From: Scytonema hofmannii PCC 7110
GTDB lineage: Bacteria > Cyanobacteriota > Cyanobacteriia > Cyanobacteriales > Nostocaceae
DNA length: 64,000 nt
Assembly (NCBI RefSeq): GCF_000346485.2
Contig: NZ_KQ976354.1
Span: 11,366,341-11,430,340 of the forward strand
Direction: 5' to 3'
In this document: piece by piece, positions 51,441 through 60,584 of the stretch
Position numbering within the stretch: position 1 is the stretch's first letter
Layout of the letters: each line of letters begins with the position of its first letter
Notes under the pieces: model-generated
The model's input: the letters and a program-made list of their open reading frames with translations, nothing else
Database searches by the model: none
What the model was told of the DNA's origin: nothing
Made by a program: the position numbers and the translations under genes

Positions 51441-52118
51441 ATGCATGAAAATGAAGAACGAATCCTGAATTCATGGAACAAGAATGCTTTGTCTTGGACG
51501 CGGGTGATTCGTTCCCATCAAATTGAAAGCCGTGTTATTGTTACCAATTCAGCAATACTAGAAACTGTTACTGAGCTAAATCCAACAACTTTTTTAGACG
51601 TTGGATGTGGTGAAGGATGGTTGTGTCGCGCACTTTTTGCCAAGGGAATTGATGGGTGGGGAGTCGATGCTTCTTGCGCTCTGATTAAAGCAGCACGGGA
51701 ATATGGCGATTCTCGCTTTCTTGTGAGTTCATACTCCGAATTGGAAGTACAAAAATTCGGTAACATTGAACGTTTTTCTTGCTTTATTTGTAACTTCTCA
51801 ATTCTCGGACAACGAGACTTAACTGATATCGCTGATGCCGGTCATCATCTTTTAGAGCCTCGCGGTCACATCATTGTTCAAACACTCCACCCGTTGACTG
51901 CTGGCGGTGGAACTGAAACAGCAGATGGCTGGCGGGAAACTTCGTGGTCAGAGATTGGCAATGAACCATTTCATCCCGCTCCTTGGTACTATCGTACTAT
52001 GGAATCGTGGATTGAAGGATTTTGCAATCGCAATTACCGATTGCTGAATTTACGAGAAATGTACCATCCGGTAACCAACAAACCTGTCTCAATCATTTTT
52101 GTTTTTGAACAACAGTGA
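51441..52118 (+). CDS. SAM-dependent class I methyltransferase
   Basis: A 225-aa protein. The SAM-binding Rossmann motif is TTFLDVGCGEGWLCRALFAK (motif I), then GIDGWGVDASCALIKAAREY (acidic loop), SCFICNFSILGQRDL (post-motif) and GHHLLEPRGHIIVQTLHPLT. The C-terminal part has HPAPWYYRTMESWIEGF. It is a full-length Methyltransf_11/25-like enzyme. Substrate unknown; small-molecule methylation is more likely than nucleic acid. ATG start after an AGAGAAATAGA leader. Single gene. Confidence 0.88.
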   Translation: MHENEERILNSWNKNALSWTRVIRSHQIESRVIVTNSAILETVTELNPTTFLDVGCGEGWLCRALFAKGIDGWGVDASCALIKAAREYGDSRFLVSSYSELEVQKFGNIERFSCFICNFSILGQRDLTDIADAGHHLLEPRGHIIVQTLHPLTAGGGTETADGWRETSWSEIGNEPFHPAPWYYRTMESWIEGFCNRNYRLLNLREMYHPVTNKPVSIIFVFEQQ

Positions 52119-52218
52119 AGTGCTTCGGTCTGCAATTCAGTTGTTTCTAAGCTAACAACATTGCAGCAATATTAAGTGAAAAACTCCTAAAGAAAAATTC
52201 GCTACTTGTCGGCGCTAG

Positions 52219-52515
52219 CTACGTATAGACAAGTTCATAAACATAGGACTTATCTCCCTTTCGACTGACCCAGATACCAGCAGGTGGAACGGAACTTTCT
52301 TGCTGCTCCACGGTAACTTCCCAAGGAATTCCAACAATTTCAAGCTCTGCGTCAACGCATACCCAACCGCGTCCATTAACTAGAGTTACCCAAATGTCGA
52401 GGTCTTCACGTTTCCATGCTAATTGACCTTGGAATGGTTCGCAAGAACTGTAGCGATACACAACATCGTCAAGAAGGCGTCTAAGCTCAAAGCTTCTACG
52501 ATTATTCATAGACAT
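52219..52515 (-). CDS. Small conserved hypothetical protein
   Basis: A 98-aa protein with an amphipathic N-terminal helix (RRSFELRRLLDDVVYRYSSC) and beta-rich rest (LDIWVTLVNGRGWVCVDAEL, IPWEVTVEQQESS, GIWVSRKGDKSYVYELVYT). Composition and even codon use suggest a real gene; no family name recognised. It is convergent with the methyltransferase. Confidence 0.6.
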   Translation of the reverse strand: MSMNNRRSFELRRLLDDVVYRYSSCEPFQGQLAWKREDLDIWVTLVNGRGWVCVDAELEIVGIPWEVTVEQQESSVPPAGIWVSRKGDKSYVYELVYT

Positions 52516-52716
52516 TTATATACTTCAAACCGTTGTTAAGAAATTATTCATTAATACTCTGTTAAGTTAATTGATATTAACTAGTAATGCACCATCTATT
52601 AAAAGTATCATATTTTTAGTGAAATAGTATAAGCGCTTAATAATCACCGGATGAGTGTTAATAGTTCAAAACGACATGGGATGTAGGTTAGAATGGTCAG
52701 TAAAATTGAGAGAAAA

Positions 52717-52899
52717 ATGATTAAGCCTAAAAATGTAGTATATCGCGGACACGCAATAGCAAAAGTCGGTCATGGTAAAAGAGCCGTATTTAGAACAACT
52801 ATTAATGAAAAAGAGTGGTCTGCTATCACTGAATCAGAAGTTAAAACAGCCATTGATGTTTGGATTGATGAAGGAGTGGAGCCGGAACGGGATAACTAA
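52717..52899 (+). CDS. Small orphan protein
   Basis: 60 aa from the Met at 52717 (MIKPKNVVYRGHAIAKVGHG); a frame start at 52693 adds 8 residues. Basic first half, then EKEWSAITESEVKTAIDVWI. It could be a small DNA-binding or antitoxin-like protein, but there is no recognised motif or partner. It lies just before the inverted-repeat-bounded transposon relic. Confidence 0.4.
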   Translation: MIKPKNVVYRGHAIAKVGHGKRAVFRTTINEKEWSAITESEVKTAIDVWIDEGVEPERDN

Positions 52900-52952
52900 G
52901 AAGAGCCAAGCGAGAGTTGATTTTCTAGGAAGCCAAACCAACTTGTTAGTAA

Positions 52953-53029
52953 GGATTCAGGTGTAAAAAAAGAGGCAAGCAGGGGGAGCAGGGGATGCAG
53001 GGGACGCAGGGGGAGATGAATGATTCATC
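52953..53029. repeat. Long inverted repeat, left arm
   Basis: About 75 nt, including GAGGCAAGCAGGGGGAGCAG and GGGATGCAGGGGA, nearly complementary to 54991-55065. The arms enclose the IS66 pseudogene and the four-helix-bundle pseudogene. The GCAGGGG motif also forms a short direct repeat inside the arm. Confidence 0.75.
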
Positions 53030-53113
53030 AGCATTGGAGATGGATGAATAATCGTCAAGATTCAGATCAGGGGGTATTGACAAGTGTGACATAGAAGGGG
53101 GAGCATCAGAGGT

Positions 53114-54617
53114 ATGGAAAAAAACCAGCCGCCAAAAATAGACAGTAATATGTTGAAACAGTTGGGGACAACGCAGCTGGTAGAGATAATTGTTGAGCAA
53201 GCGAAAGCTATAGAGCAGCTAAAATCCAGAGTCATAAAACTGGAACAGGAAATAGAGAAACTGAAAGTTAGTAGAGATTTAGATAGCACAATATCATCGA
53301 AACCCCCGTCAGGAGACATCCTCAAAAAAACCGAAAACAAACAAGTTGATAAATCCGTTGAAAGCGAGACAGCGAAACGGAAACCAGGAGGACAACCAGG
53401 GCATCCGGGAAAAACGAGAAAGGGATTTGGGAGAGTCGATAGATTTGAGATATTACGACCACTTGAGTGTAGATGTTGTGGGCAAAGGGAATTCGGTAGC
53501 CAACCCATAAAAATAGAAACACAACAAGTAGCACAGCTAGTGGAACGGCCAATTGAAATAGTAGAATATCAAAGATATACGTGCATTTGCACCATATGTG
53601 GTGAAACTCAAACAGCAGACTGGTCACCAGAGATAGTACCAGGACAAGATATTGGAATCAGACTGCAAGCTTTTTTGGGATGGATAAATAATTACGGGCA
53701 TTTACCTTACTCTAAACAACAAGAACTATTGTGGGAGCTCGGTGAAATAGAAATCGGGGTGGGAACCTTAGTAGCCACGAATGAACGAATAGATGGAGCA
53801 GTGGCTCAAAGTATTGACTTGCGTGAAACTTTGGATAAAGCAAACTCAGCCAAATATCCATTCGGATGAAACGCCTTGGGTAGTCAAAGGAGTAAAAGAA
53901 TGGTTGTGGATTTTTGCCAATACTGATGCATGCTCTGTTTCATGCTGCTGATACACGTTCTCGAAGCGAATTAGAATCTGTTTTGGGTTCAAACTATGAT
54001 GGTGTACTGAGTTCTGATGACTATAGTGCATATAATGGTTATCCGGTGAAAGCTCAACAGAAATGTGAGCGCACATTTACGCCGTCATTTCAAAAAGCTC
54101 GTCCAACTTCCCGGTTTACATAACCAAGACATTGGCACAAAATTTATCGAACTGATAGACGAAGCCTTTAAACACTATGCTTTATTCCAACAAAGCCAAA
54201 ACACTGATGAATTTTTGAGTTGGGCTAACGAGTTTCGACGTATAGTTGAATCTTCGATTGATTTGTGGATTGATAAAGCTGGAGGGGAAGCCGGGAAACT
54301 TTTACGCTCCTTACAAAATAAATCTCATCAATGGTGGTATTTCTTAAACCATCCGGAGATCCCGCCTGATAATAATTTAGCACCAACGTTCGTTACGTTT
54401 AGCAGTCACAAAAAGAAAAGTTAGTGGCGGTTCCCGTTCTATGGAGCGGTTTCAAGATACCGCCAATTTATTGACAGTGATACAAACGTGCCGTCGTCAA
54501 GGACGTAAGTCAATTGAATTTTTTATTCAAGCTATAAAAGCGATGTTTAACCCAGTCGTGCAGACCCCTTCATTAATTCCTCAAGTTTACATCTCAATCC
54601 TTTCGGCAAAACAATGA
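53114..54617 (+). pseudogene. IS66 family transposase, multiply frameshifted
   Basis: The first 251 codons read cleanly: coiled coil (VEQAKAIEQLKSRVIKLEQE), SSKPPSGDI, the KPGGQPGHPGKTR motif, zinc-binding CRCCGQ / CTICGETQ, and the start of the DDE domain (IGIRLQAFLGWINNYGHLPY). The frame then breaks near 53860, 53925, 54070 and 54383. Pieces in other frames supply HSDETPWVVKGVKEWLW (first catalytic Asp), SSDDYSAYNGYPVKAQQKC (second), SAHLRRHFKKLVQ, and SLRLAVTKRKVSGGSRSMER. At least four frameshifts make it inactive. It sits inside a long inverted repeat together with an unrelated gene. Confidence 0.88.
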
Positions 54618-55001
54618 CTAAAGAAGCCATCAAAGACCATCAAGACTTAGGTATTTATAAAATAGCTTTTGAAGTAGCAATGAGCATTTTTGAGATCTCA
54701 AAGACATTTCCTGTGGAGGAACGATATTCTTTAACCGACCAAATTCGTCGTGCTTCACGTTCTGTGTGTGCCAACATGGCAGAAGCTTGGCGCAAACGTC
54801 GTTATGAAGCAGCATTTGTTGCGTTCATTGAATGACTGTGAAGCCGAAGCGGCTGAAACTCAGACTTGGATTAAATTTGCTGTTAAATGCAATTATATGG
54901 ATGTGGAAACCGGACGAGAACTTTCTGGACGTTACAATCAAGTTTTATCTGGTCTTGTCAATATGATTAATAATCCATCCCCTTGGTTAATAAATCATTA
55001 A
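54614..55001 (+). pseudogene. Four-helix bundle (23S rRNA intervening-sequence type) protein, frameshifted
   Basis: The first frame reads DLGIYKIAFEVAMSIFEISK, RYSLTDQIRRASRSVCANMA and EAWRKRRYEAAFVA, then runs into a stop at 54835. The adjacent frame continues LNDCEAEAAETQTWIKFAVK and GRELSGRYNQVLSGLVNMI to 55001. One nucleotide lost near 54826 explains the break. The intact protein would be about 125 aa, the standard size of this family, which is common beside mobile DNA in cyanobacteria. Its ATG overlaps the transposase pseudogene stop. Confidence 0.82.
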
Positions 55002-55065
55002 TCTCCCCCTGCATCCCCTGCATCCCCTGCTCCCCCTGCTTGCCTCTTTTTCATACCTGAATTCT
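54991..55065. repeat. Long inverted repeat, right arm
   Basis: Complement of 52953-53029 with a small number of mismatches: TCTCCCCCTGCATCCCCTGC, CTGCTCCCCCTGCTTGCC, then TCTTTTTCATACCTGAATTC. With the left arm it bounds about 2.1 kb. Confidence 0.75.
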
Positions 55066-55157
55066 TACACTTGTTATTTCATGCGATCGCTCAGTTAAGC
55101 GAGTTCTTTTACGTTTAAGAAATACGGACAGTCAGAAAAATTAAGGCAACTCGTTTC

Positions 55158-55487
55158 ATGTTAAGGTACAACGGTTTATATGTTACATATCATGAAGATG
55201 AAGAATCCAGAGCTTTATACATGAGTTGCTTGAGGTTTTATCGCGATGGAACGGTTATCTCCTGTGCAACTTATGGAGAACCAGAAGAAATTGTTAAGTG
55301 GTTTAACAAAAGCAATCCGAATATAGCCTTAGGGAATTATAAAGTGCATGGCGAGCGCATAGAATTTTCAATAAACTATGAGTTTAACTTTGAGTGCAGT
55401 TGCTTGGAAAATGGTCAAGAAAAGCGTTGGACGGAGTTAGACGTAACTGTAACTAGACCCAAAATTTGTCTGGGTCTGGAAGCATAA
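55158..55487 (+). CDS. Conserved hypothetical protein
   Basis: A 109-aa, beta-rich protein: MLRYNGLYVTYHEDEESRAL, CLRFYRDGTVISCATYGEPE, VKWFNKSNPNIALGNYKVHG and RIEFSINYEFNFECSC. The pattern YNGLY...L-R-F-Y-DGTVI... G-Y-x-x-x-G suggests a small lipocalin-like or META-like barrel that senses or binds a ligand. No signal peptide. ATG start; upstream TAAGG. Function unknown. Confidence 0.6.
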   Translation: MLRYNGLYVTYHEDEESRALYMSCLRFYRDGTVISCATYGEPEEIVKWFNKSNPNIALGNYKVHGERIEFSINYEFNFECSCLENGQEKRWTELDVTVTRPKICLGLEA

Positions 55488-55554
55488 CTGAGTCTTTAAA
55501 TGTCTAAAACCCTTATCATTACGTTGCTGCTTCGTTCTCAATTGCTAACCTTAG

Positions 55555-55603
55555 AAGGATAACTTGTCCTTAAATGCAAAATGGAACCATAAAGAGTCCG
55601 CAA
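55555..55603. repeat. Candidate left end of the TniB-TniQ element
   Basis: GGATAACTTGTCC, then AAATGGAACCATAAAGAGTC. It can be aligned with the reverse complement of the sequence ending at 58391 (GCATAACTTGTCCG, TTGGAAGCATATGGTGTC). The order and spacing of the two motif pairs are alike, as expected for transposase-binding ends. Confidence 0.5.
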
Positions 55604-55804
55604 GTGCAAAGATTTTTTCCTTATTCAGTGATGCCTAAGTTTCTTTTAAGACAAAGTACTGACTGGCATAGAAAAGGCATATGTTAAGGTTTTATCCTGG
55701 TCATCAAAAATTTTCACGCATTTTTACAGAAATTTACAATCAAAAACGGGTAATTGATGAGCAAAGAAGGTTAAGGAAAGATTATGTAAAAATCGGGAAG
55801 GTTT

Positions 55805-55990
55805 TTACTGCTCTGGGAAAGTGCGTATTGATGACTTTTGAGGAAATTCCCCATTGTGTTTGGCTAATTTGATGGACATTTCAATCAGAAACGCTGCAAG
55901 ATTGGCAGTGGGGCGTCCTTGAAATTCAGCCCACGCTTCTAAATCCTCTAAAACACTGTCGGGCAAAGTAACGTTAATTCTTTTACTCAC
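55805..55990 (-). CDS. CopG-type ribbon-helix-helix protein (antitoxin-like)
   Basis: A 61-aa protein. SKRINVTLPDSVLEDLEAWA gives the RHH strand and first helix; EFQGRPTANLAAFLIEMSIK gives the turn and second helix. It is a classical CopG/Arc fold, usually an antitoxin or a small autoregulator. No toxin gene is adjacent. It may regulate the neighbouring tniB-tniQ operon, to which it is divergent. Confidence 0.75.
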   Translation of the reverse strand: MSKRINVTLPDSVLEDLEAWAEFQGRPTANLAAFLIEMSIKLAKHNGEFPQKSSIRTFPEQ

Positions 55991-56132
55991 GTTATCAGTT
56001 TACCAGTATCTATAAATCAACTGCTGACCAGTTTATCAGCAAGGTTAACTTTATATAAGTTACATCATATTTACATCAGATTCTCAAAAAGCCTCGTTAC
56101 ATGAAAAACTGGCTGACTATGATTCATATACA

Positions 56133-57233
56133 ATGGCGCATCCTTATTTAGATATAGCTTTTGAAACTCTCAAGCCAATCATAACTAATTGTGGAGAATC
56201 ACGAATCATTTTCATTGTTGGACCAACAGGAGTAGGTAAAACAAAATTACGTTTACTAATTGAAAAATGGATAATTGAGTCATCATTATCTTTATTAGAT
56301 GTTGACAGAGGTTGTATTCCAGTTGCGAGTATTGAAGCACGTCTGTTAGGAGGAGGTTTATTTAATTTCAAAGACCACCTCAAACGTTGTTTATATGCGC
56401 TAGCAGAACCACCTGCGTTAGTTAAAAATAAAATAAATTACGGAACTTCAAATGTTTATCATAATCTGGATGGAGAATTAATTGTTAAACCAACAATTTT
56501 GGAAACTGAGTTAGGGTGGGCATTAGAGCAAGCTTTACATCATCGAAGACCTAAAATTTTCTTTATTGATGAAGCTCATCATTTATTAGCTGTAGCTAGT
56601 GGAAGAAAATTAACAGATGTACCTGAAGCAATTAAATCGTTAGCAAATATTACTCAAATTTTACATGGACTAATTGGAACTTATGATTTATTAACTCTTC
56701 ATGATATTGGAGACCAATTAAGTCGGCGTAGTATTTATATCCATTTACCTCGCTACAATGCAGAGTTTATAGAAGATAGAGAAATTTGGCAAAGTATAAT
56801 TTGGAATTTTCAGCATCAAATATCGACAAGAGAACCACCAGATTTTTTATCACATTGGGAGTATTTATATTCACGCAGTTTGGGATGTGTTGGGATTTTC
56901 AAAAATTGGTCGAGAAATGCCTTTGGAGAAGCGTTAAATGAAAATGCTTCTACCGTTACACTGAAGCATTTAGAAAAACGTGCTTTATCAGTTGGTCAAT
57001 GTCGAAATATTCTCAAACATATTAAGGAAGGAGAAGCAAGATATGCAGAAATAGAAGGTAAGACGGAGGAATTATACCAAGATTTAGGTTTACGTCGTCC
57101 ACCTATCTCTAAGCAAAAATATAGTAATCAATCTGAATTAAAATCCCAAAGTTTCTCATCTCAAAAGCGTAAAAAAACAGTTGGTATTCGTAAACCTACA
57201 CGAGACTCAATAGGAACGGAAAATGCAATTTGA
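56133..57233 (+). CDS. tniB: TniB/TnsC-like AAA+ transposition regulator
   Basis: A 366-aa protein. Walker A is FIVGPTGVGKTKLRLLIEKW (about residues 28-46) and Walker B KIFFIDEAHHLLAVASG (about 144-160). Arginine/sensor motifs are in NITQILHGLIGTYDLLTLHD and QLSRRSIYIHLPRYN. A basic C-terminal tail (SSQKRKKTVGIRKPTRDS) follows. In Tn7/Tn5053-type elements this ATPase recruits the DDE transposase to targets chosen by TniQ. It overlaps tniQ by 11 nt. No tniA/tnsB is seen upstream. Confidence 0.9.
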   Translation: MAHPYLDIAFETLKPIITNCGESRIIFIVGPTGVGKTKLRLLIEKWIIESSLSLLDVDRGCIPVASIEARLLGGGLFNFKDHLKRCLYALAEPPALVKNKINYGTSNVYHNLDGELIVKPTILETELGWALEQALHHRRPKIFFIDEAHHLLAVASGRKLTDVPEAIKSLANITQILHGLIGTYDLLTLHDIGDQLSRRSIYIHLPRYNAEFIEDREIWQSIIWNFQHQISTREPPDFLSHWEYLYSRSLGCVGIFKNWSRNAFGEALNENASTVTLKHLEKRALSVGQCRNILKHIKEGEARYAEIEGKTEELYQDLGLRRPPISKQKYSNQSELKSQSFSSQKRKKTVGIRKPTRDSIGTENAI

Positions 57234-58152
57234 AAAACTAACATTATATTCAGGTTATGATTTTCAAACTCCGGTTGTTGAAAAACGTAGCACTTTATAC
57301 TCTTTAGAACCAATTGGCATTGGTACATCTAAATGTGAAAGTCTAATTAGCTATCTCATTCGTTTAGCCGAAACTCATTGTGTAACTCCAGACAAATTAA
57401 TTAAGCATAATATTCATCCACTTTTTTGGGGTCATGAGGATTTTTGTACTTATTATAAAGGTATTGTTGGTAGAACTTTTATCCATTATTCTCATATGAA
57501 ATTGCTAAATTTTAGTGGTTGGTATACATCGAAATTAGTTGAGTGCTTACAATCTTTGACCTTACGTGAAGATTTAGTTTTTTTGACAATGATGCATTGG
57601 CATGAGCTAATTCATCATCTTTACTTATCTCGTTACTATAAAGCTTGGTGTCCTTTATGTTATGACTATTGGCGGCAAAATAAACTACCTATATATGAAC
57701 CATTACTATGGTCTTTTGAGCCAGTTATAATGTGTGAGCATCATCATTCTCCCTTGGTTACTCAATGCCCTCACTGTAATCAAAAACTACCGATCTTAAC
57801 TGCCACTACACGGCATGGATATTGCAATCATTGTGGAAAATGGTTAGTCAACCAAGAAAAATTATCATTACAGAGTTTATCAACTTCTGAAATCGCCTTA
57901 CAATTAGACTTAATCAAAGTTTTTGGCTCGTTAATTGCTTTTACTCCTGAAGCTTTTAATAATACTAGAAAAACATTTTATAGACAAATAATAACTTATT
58001 TTCAACTTAAAGAATTTGAAAGTATTGAATTATCTAACCCTCAAATTTCTCCAAAAAGGATACATCAATCCATGACTTATGAAGGATTTACTGTTCAAGA
58101 TTTTTGGAAAACATTCTCTCCAATAGCTTCTAATCGGACTAGAATATATTAG
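57223..58152 (+). CDS. tniQ: TniQ family target-selection protein
   Basis: A 309-aa protein. The opening SLEPIGIGTSKCESLISYLI / RLAETHCVTPDKLIKHNIHP is typical of TniQ. Two zinc-binding clusters follow: WCPLCYDYW and CEHHHSPLVTQCPHCNQKLP, then GYCNHCGKWL. A helical C-terminal region ends with YEGFTVQDFWKTFSP. It is longer than the mini-TniQ of type V-K CAST and shorter than TnsD. It directs transposition together with the TniB ATPase. A truncated inverted paralogue lies at 58453-58912. Confidence 0.9.
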   Translation: MQFEKLTLYSGYDFQTPVVEKRSTLYSLEPIGIGTSKCESLISYLIRLAETHCVTPDKLIKHNIHPLFWGHEDFCTYYKGIVGRTFIHYSHMKLLNFSGWYTSKLVECLQSLTLREDLVFLTMMHWHELIHHLYLSRYYKAWCPLCYDYWRQNKLPIYEPLLWSFEPVIMCEHHHSPLVTQCPHCNQKLPILTATTRHGYCNHCGKWLVNQEKLSLQSLSTSEIALQLDLIKVFGSLIAFTPEAFNNTRKTFYRQIITYFQLKEFESIELSNPQISPKRIHQSMTYEGFTVQDFWKTFSPIASNRTRIY

Positions 58153-58209
58153 AACTGGGTCAAAATATTTAAATGAGCCTGTTCTTGAATTTACAAAATT
58201 TTAGCTGTT

Positions 58210-58391
58210 GGAAGCATAATTTGTCCGGAACGCGATTGGAAGCATATAGTGTCCTTTACTGCCAAGTTATGCTCCTAGTTACAGTAACGAGAATTAACTA
58301 TAGGGGAAGTATCATAAATGTCATCGGAATGATAACTTGTCCGCAAAAGACACCATATGCTTCCAATAGTAAACGGACAAGTTATGCTTCC
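58210..58391. mobile_element. 182-bp palindromic MITE or paired transposon ends
   Basis: Outer arms GGAAGCATAATTTGTCCG (58210-58227) and CGGACAAGTTATGCTTCC (58374-58391) pair with one mismatch. Inner arms TTGGAAGCATATAGTGTCC (from 58236) and GACACCATATGCTTCCAA (to 58366) also pair. ACTTGTCC also occurs at the left end-like sequence at 55556. The structure looks like two transposon ends brought together, or the right end of the TniB-TniQ element with its inverted binding sites. Confidence 0.65.
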
Positions 58392-58452
58392 TGAAAAATG
58401 AATTTTTTAATCAAAAAAATAATTCAATAAATTTACAAGAATCTTCTTCATC

Positions 58453-58912
58453 TTAAGATTTTGGAACAGTCTCTAAAGCAATCAGTGAAAATGATTTCCA
58501 AAAATCTTTAACGGTACGTCCGGTATAGGTTAAGGATTTATGTATCCTCTTTTGGGGTATTTGAGAATTTGATAATTCAATATCTTCTAATTCTTTAACT
58601 TGAAAGTAGGTAATAACTTGACGATAAAATTTCTTTTGTGAATTTTCAGATGCTGACGGGGTGAAAGCGATTAATGAGCCAAAAATGTTGATGAAATCTG
58701 ACTGTAATTTAAGTTCGTTTTGAGATAAGGTATGTAGTGGTTGTGATTGCTCTAAATTCCCTAACCATTCTCCACAATGATGACAATATCCAGGACGTGA
58801 ATTAGCAGCTATTATTGATAATGTGTGATGACAACTGGGGCAGAGCGTAACGAGAGGATAATGATGATGTTCGCATATTGCCACTGGTTCAAGAAACCAT
58901 ATTAACGCTCGT
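58453..58912 (-). pseudogene. C-terminal fragment of a second tniQ
   Basis: The frame from 58912 down reads RALIWFLEPVAICEHHHYPL, then CPSCHHTLSIIAANSRPGYC, HHCGEWL and the helical end TGRTVKDFWKSFSLIALE. It aligns over its whole length with residues 158-306 of TniQ at 57223-58152, with clear sequence divergence. The first half is absent and the fragment ends where AG-rich non-coding DNA begins. Inverted orientation relative to tniQ indicates a second element nearby that has decayed. Confidence 0.8.
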
Positions 58913-58944
58913 AAGGAGAAAGAAGGAAGAAGGAAGTTGTATCC

Positions 58945-59010
58945 CCATCAATAAATTGAGGGGATTTTCAGAGTGAAAAACCTTTATGAATCCATCAATA
59001 AATTGAGGGG
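58945..59010. repeat. Two 19-bp direct repeats with dyad symmetry
   Basis: CCATCAATAAATTGAGGGG occurs at 58945-58963 and 58992-59010 (period 47); each can fold (TCAA/TTGA, CCCC/GGGG). GTGAAA follows both. Two units are too few to call a CRISPR array, but unit and spacer size are array-like. Confidence 0.5.
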
Positions 59011-59024
59011 TTACGTGAAAGTCA

Positions 59025-59105
59025 GACAAAGTGGACAAGCCTTCCTGGGATTGTAAGCCAGAATACAGATCGCCCTTGTTGTTTATAAGGCTTGTCCACT
59101 TTGTC
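59025..59105. mobile_element. 81-bp element with perfect 19-bp inverted repeats
   Basis: GACAAAGTGGACAAGCCTT (59025-59043) is exactly complementary to 59087-59105. The interior is non-coding. TTGTCA boundaries recall Tn7-like ends, so this may be an end pair or MITE of a second element linked to the tniQ fragment. Confidence 0.65.
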
Positions 59106-59741
59106 AGGGATTAATGCAGGGGCTTTTGACCCATTTGTCAGAAGAAAGAGAGTTAGACTTTGAGATATAAACGAAAATCCCAACCTTCTTCCCTCTTTCC
59201 TCTTCCTTCTTCCTTATTTTGGTAAAACAAGAAGAACTAAATACGTTTTTTTATTGAGTTTTTTAGCAAAAGCTAATCTGAAGACTAAGCTTTTTACTTT
59301 CCTTTGTTTATAACTCAAGCTCAAAGGCAGAGTTTTCTACAAAATTTCAAAAATTAATTTCTCTAATACAATGCAACTATAAGAATCTTAAATGATTTAT
59401 GAAAAACTTTAAGTACCCTAGGTAGCAAGCTTTAGTTGGTGGGCATTGCTCACCGCAAGCATTAGTTGGTGGGCTTTAGCCCTACCTACGTGTAGTTCAA
59501 AAATCAAATAGGATTGCTATATATAAATTAATATTTGATATTTTGCAGAAAACGCTACTTTTTTTAGTTGAGTTATAGACAAAAGGAAAGGAAGGAAGCT
59601 TAACTCAAATATTTTGTTTGATAAGACAGGAGAGAGAGAATTATAAGCGACGACTTCCACTAGAACATTGAATTTGTGACAGGATTTATTAAACTGAAAC
59701 CGACTCTAAACACTGAATTAGAAAAATAAGGAGAAATAAAA
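59106..59741. other. Intergenic region before the RTX gene
   Basis: No gene seen. It includes a short duplication of the common TTAGTTGGTGGGC motif (near 59430-59480) and a good ribosome-binding site AAGGAG at 59728-59733. Confidence 0.5.
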
Positions 59742-60572
59742 ATGGCAACTAAATACGGCACCACAAACGCTGACACAATAAATGGGACTTCGGGAAATGA
59801 CACTATCTACGGCTGGGCTCAAGGTGGTAATGCCAATAGTTCATCTGGTAAAGACAATCTGTTTGGCAAAAATGGCAATGACAGACTTTATGGTGGAACG
59901 AATAATGACAAACTTTACGGTGATGCAGGTTCTGATGAACTGTATGGCGGTAAGGGCAACGATTTTCTAAATGGGGGAAACGATCATGACGAACTCTACG
60001 GTGGAAATAACGAATATGGTGCAGAAGATGGCAATGACGAACTCTACGGTGGATCTGGTAACGATTACCTAGACGGTGAAGCTGGCGACGATTACCTAAA
60101 TGGTGGTGAGGGCGATGACACACTTCACGGCGAGGCTGGTAACGATACCCTGTATGGATGGACTGGCAATGACACGATAGAAGGATGGGGTGGCGATGAC
60201 TATTTATTGGGTCATGACGGCGACGATCATATGTTAGGTGGCGCTGGTAATGACATCTTAACTGGAGAGAATAATAATGATTTCCTCAGTGGAGATTCTG
60301 GCAATGACACTCTCACTGGTGGTTCTGGTGCAGATATTTTTCACTTCCAATTCTCTTCTGATGGAATTGATAGCATTACAGACTTCACATGGCAGGATGG
60401 AGATAAGATTCAGGTGAATGCCATTGGATTTGGCATTGGACACACCGATTACTATCATTTCACTTTCCAAGAAGTTGCTGCAGGAGGTGCTCTATTCTTT
60501 GATGGTATTCAGTTAGCGTTGCTACAACCAAATTCAGGCTTCGTACCTGAGTTAGACATCAAAATTGTTTAG
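59742..60572 (+). CDS. RTX-type calcium-binding repeat protein
   Basis: A 276-aa protein with about fifteen GG-x-G-x-D-x-L-x nonapeptides from residue 12 to about 200 (GNDRLYGGTNNDKLYGDAGS, GNDELYGGSGNDYLDGEAGD), forming a calcium parallel beta-roll. The end GGSGADIFHFQFSSDGIDSI / TDFTWQDGDKIQV resembles the serralysin-type C-terminal secretion region. There is no N-terminal signal, consistent with type I secretion. No enzyme domain is present, so it is probably an extracellular structural or surface protein. AAGGAG lies 8 nt before the ATG. Codon repeats make many spurious frames on the other strand. Confidence 0.92.
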   Translation: MATKYGTTNADTINGTSGNDTIYGWAQGGNANSSSGKDNLFGKNGNDRLYGGTNNDKLYGDAGSDELYGGKGNDFLNGGNDHDELYGGNNEYGAEDGNDELYGGSGNDYLDGEAGDDYLNGGEGDDTLHGEAGNDTLYGWTGNDTIEGWGGDDYLLGHDGDDHMLGGAGNDILTGENNNDFLSGDSGNDTLTGGSGADIFHFQFSSDGIDSITDFTWQDGDKIQVNAIGFGIGHTDYYHFTFQEVAAGGALFFDGIQLALLQPNSGFVPELDIKIV

Positions 60573-60584
60573 AGACGCAATTGT

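Noticed and set aside
55681-55872. 63-codon plus-strand frame over the CopG-type gene
   Set aside because: The minus-strand RHH protein explains the region better; the plus frame has no recognisable pattern.
55555-59105. Type V-K CRISPR-associated transposon (CAST)
   Set aside because: No Cas12k gene, no TnsB, no true array; the TniQ is much longer than V-K TniQ. Only a repeat pair and TniBQ are present.
59803-60123. 106-codon His/Arg-rich minus-strand frame over the RTX gene
   Set aside because: It is the antisense shadow of the Gly-Asn-Asp nonapeptide repeats.
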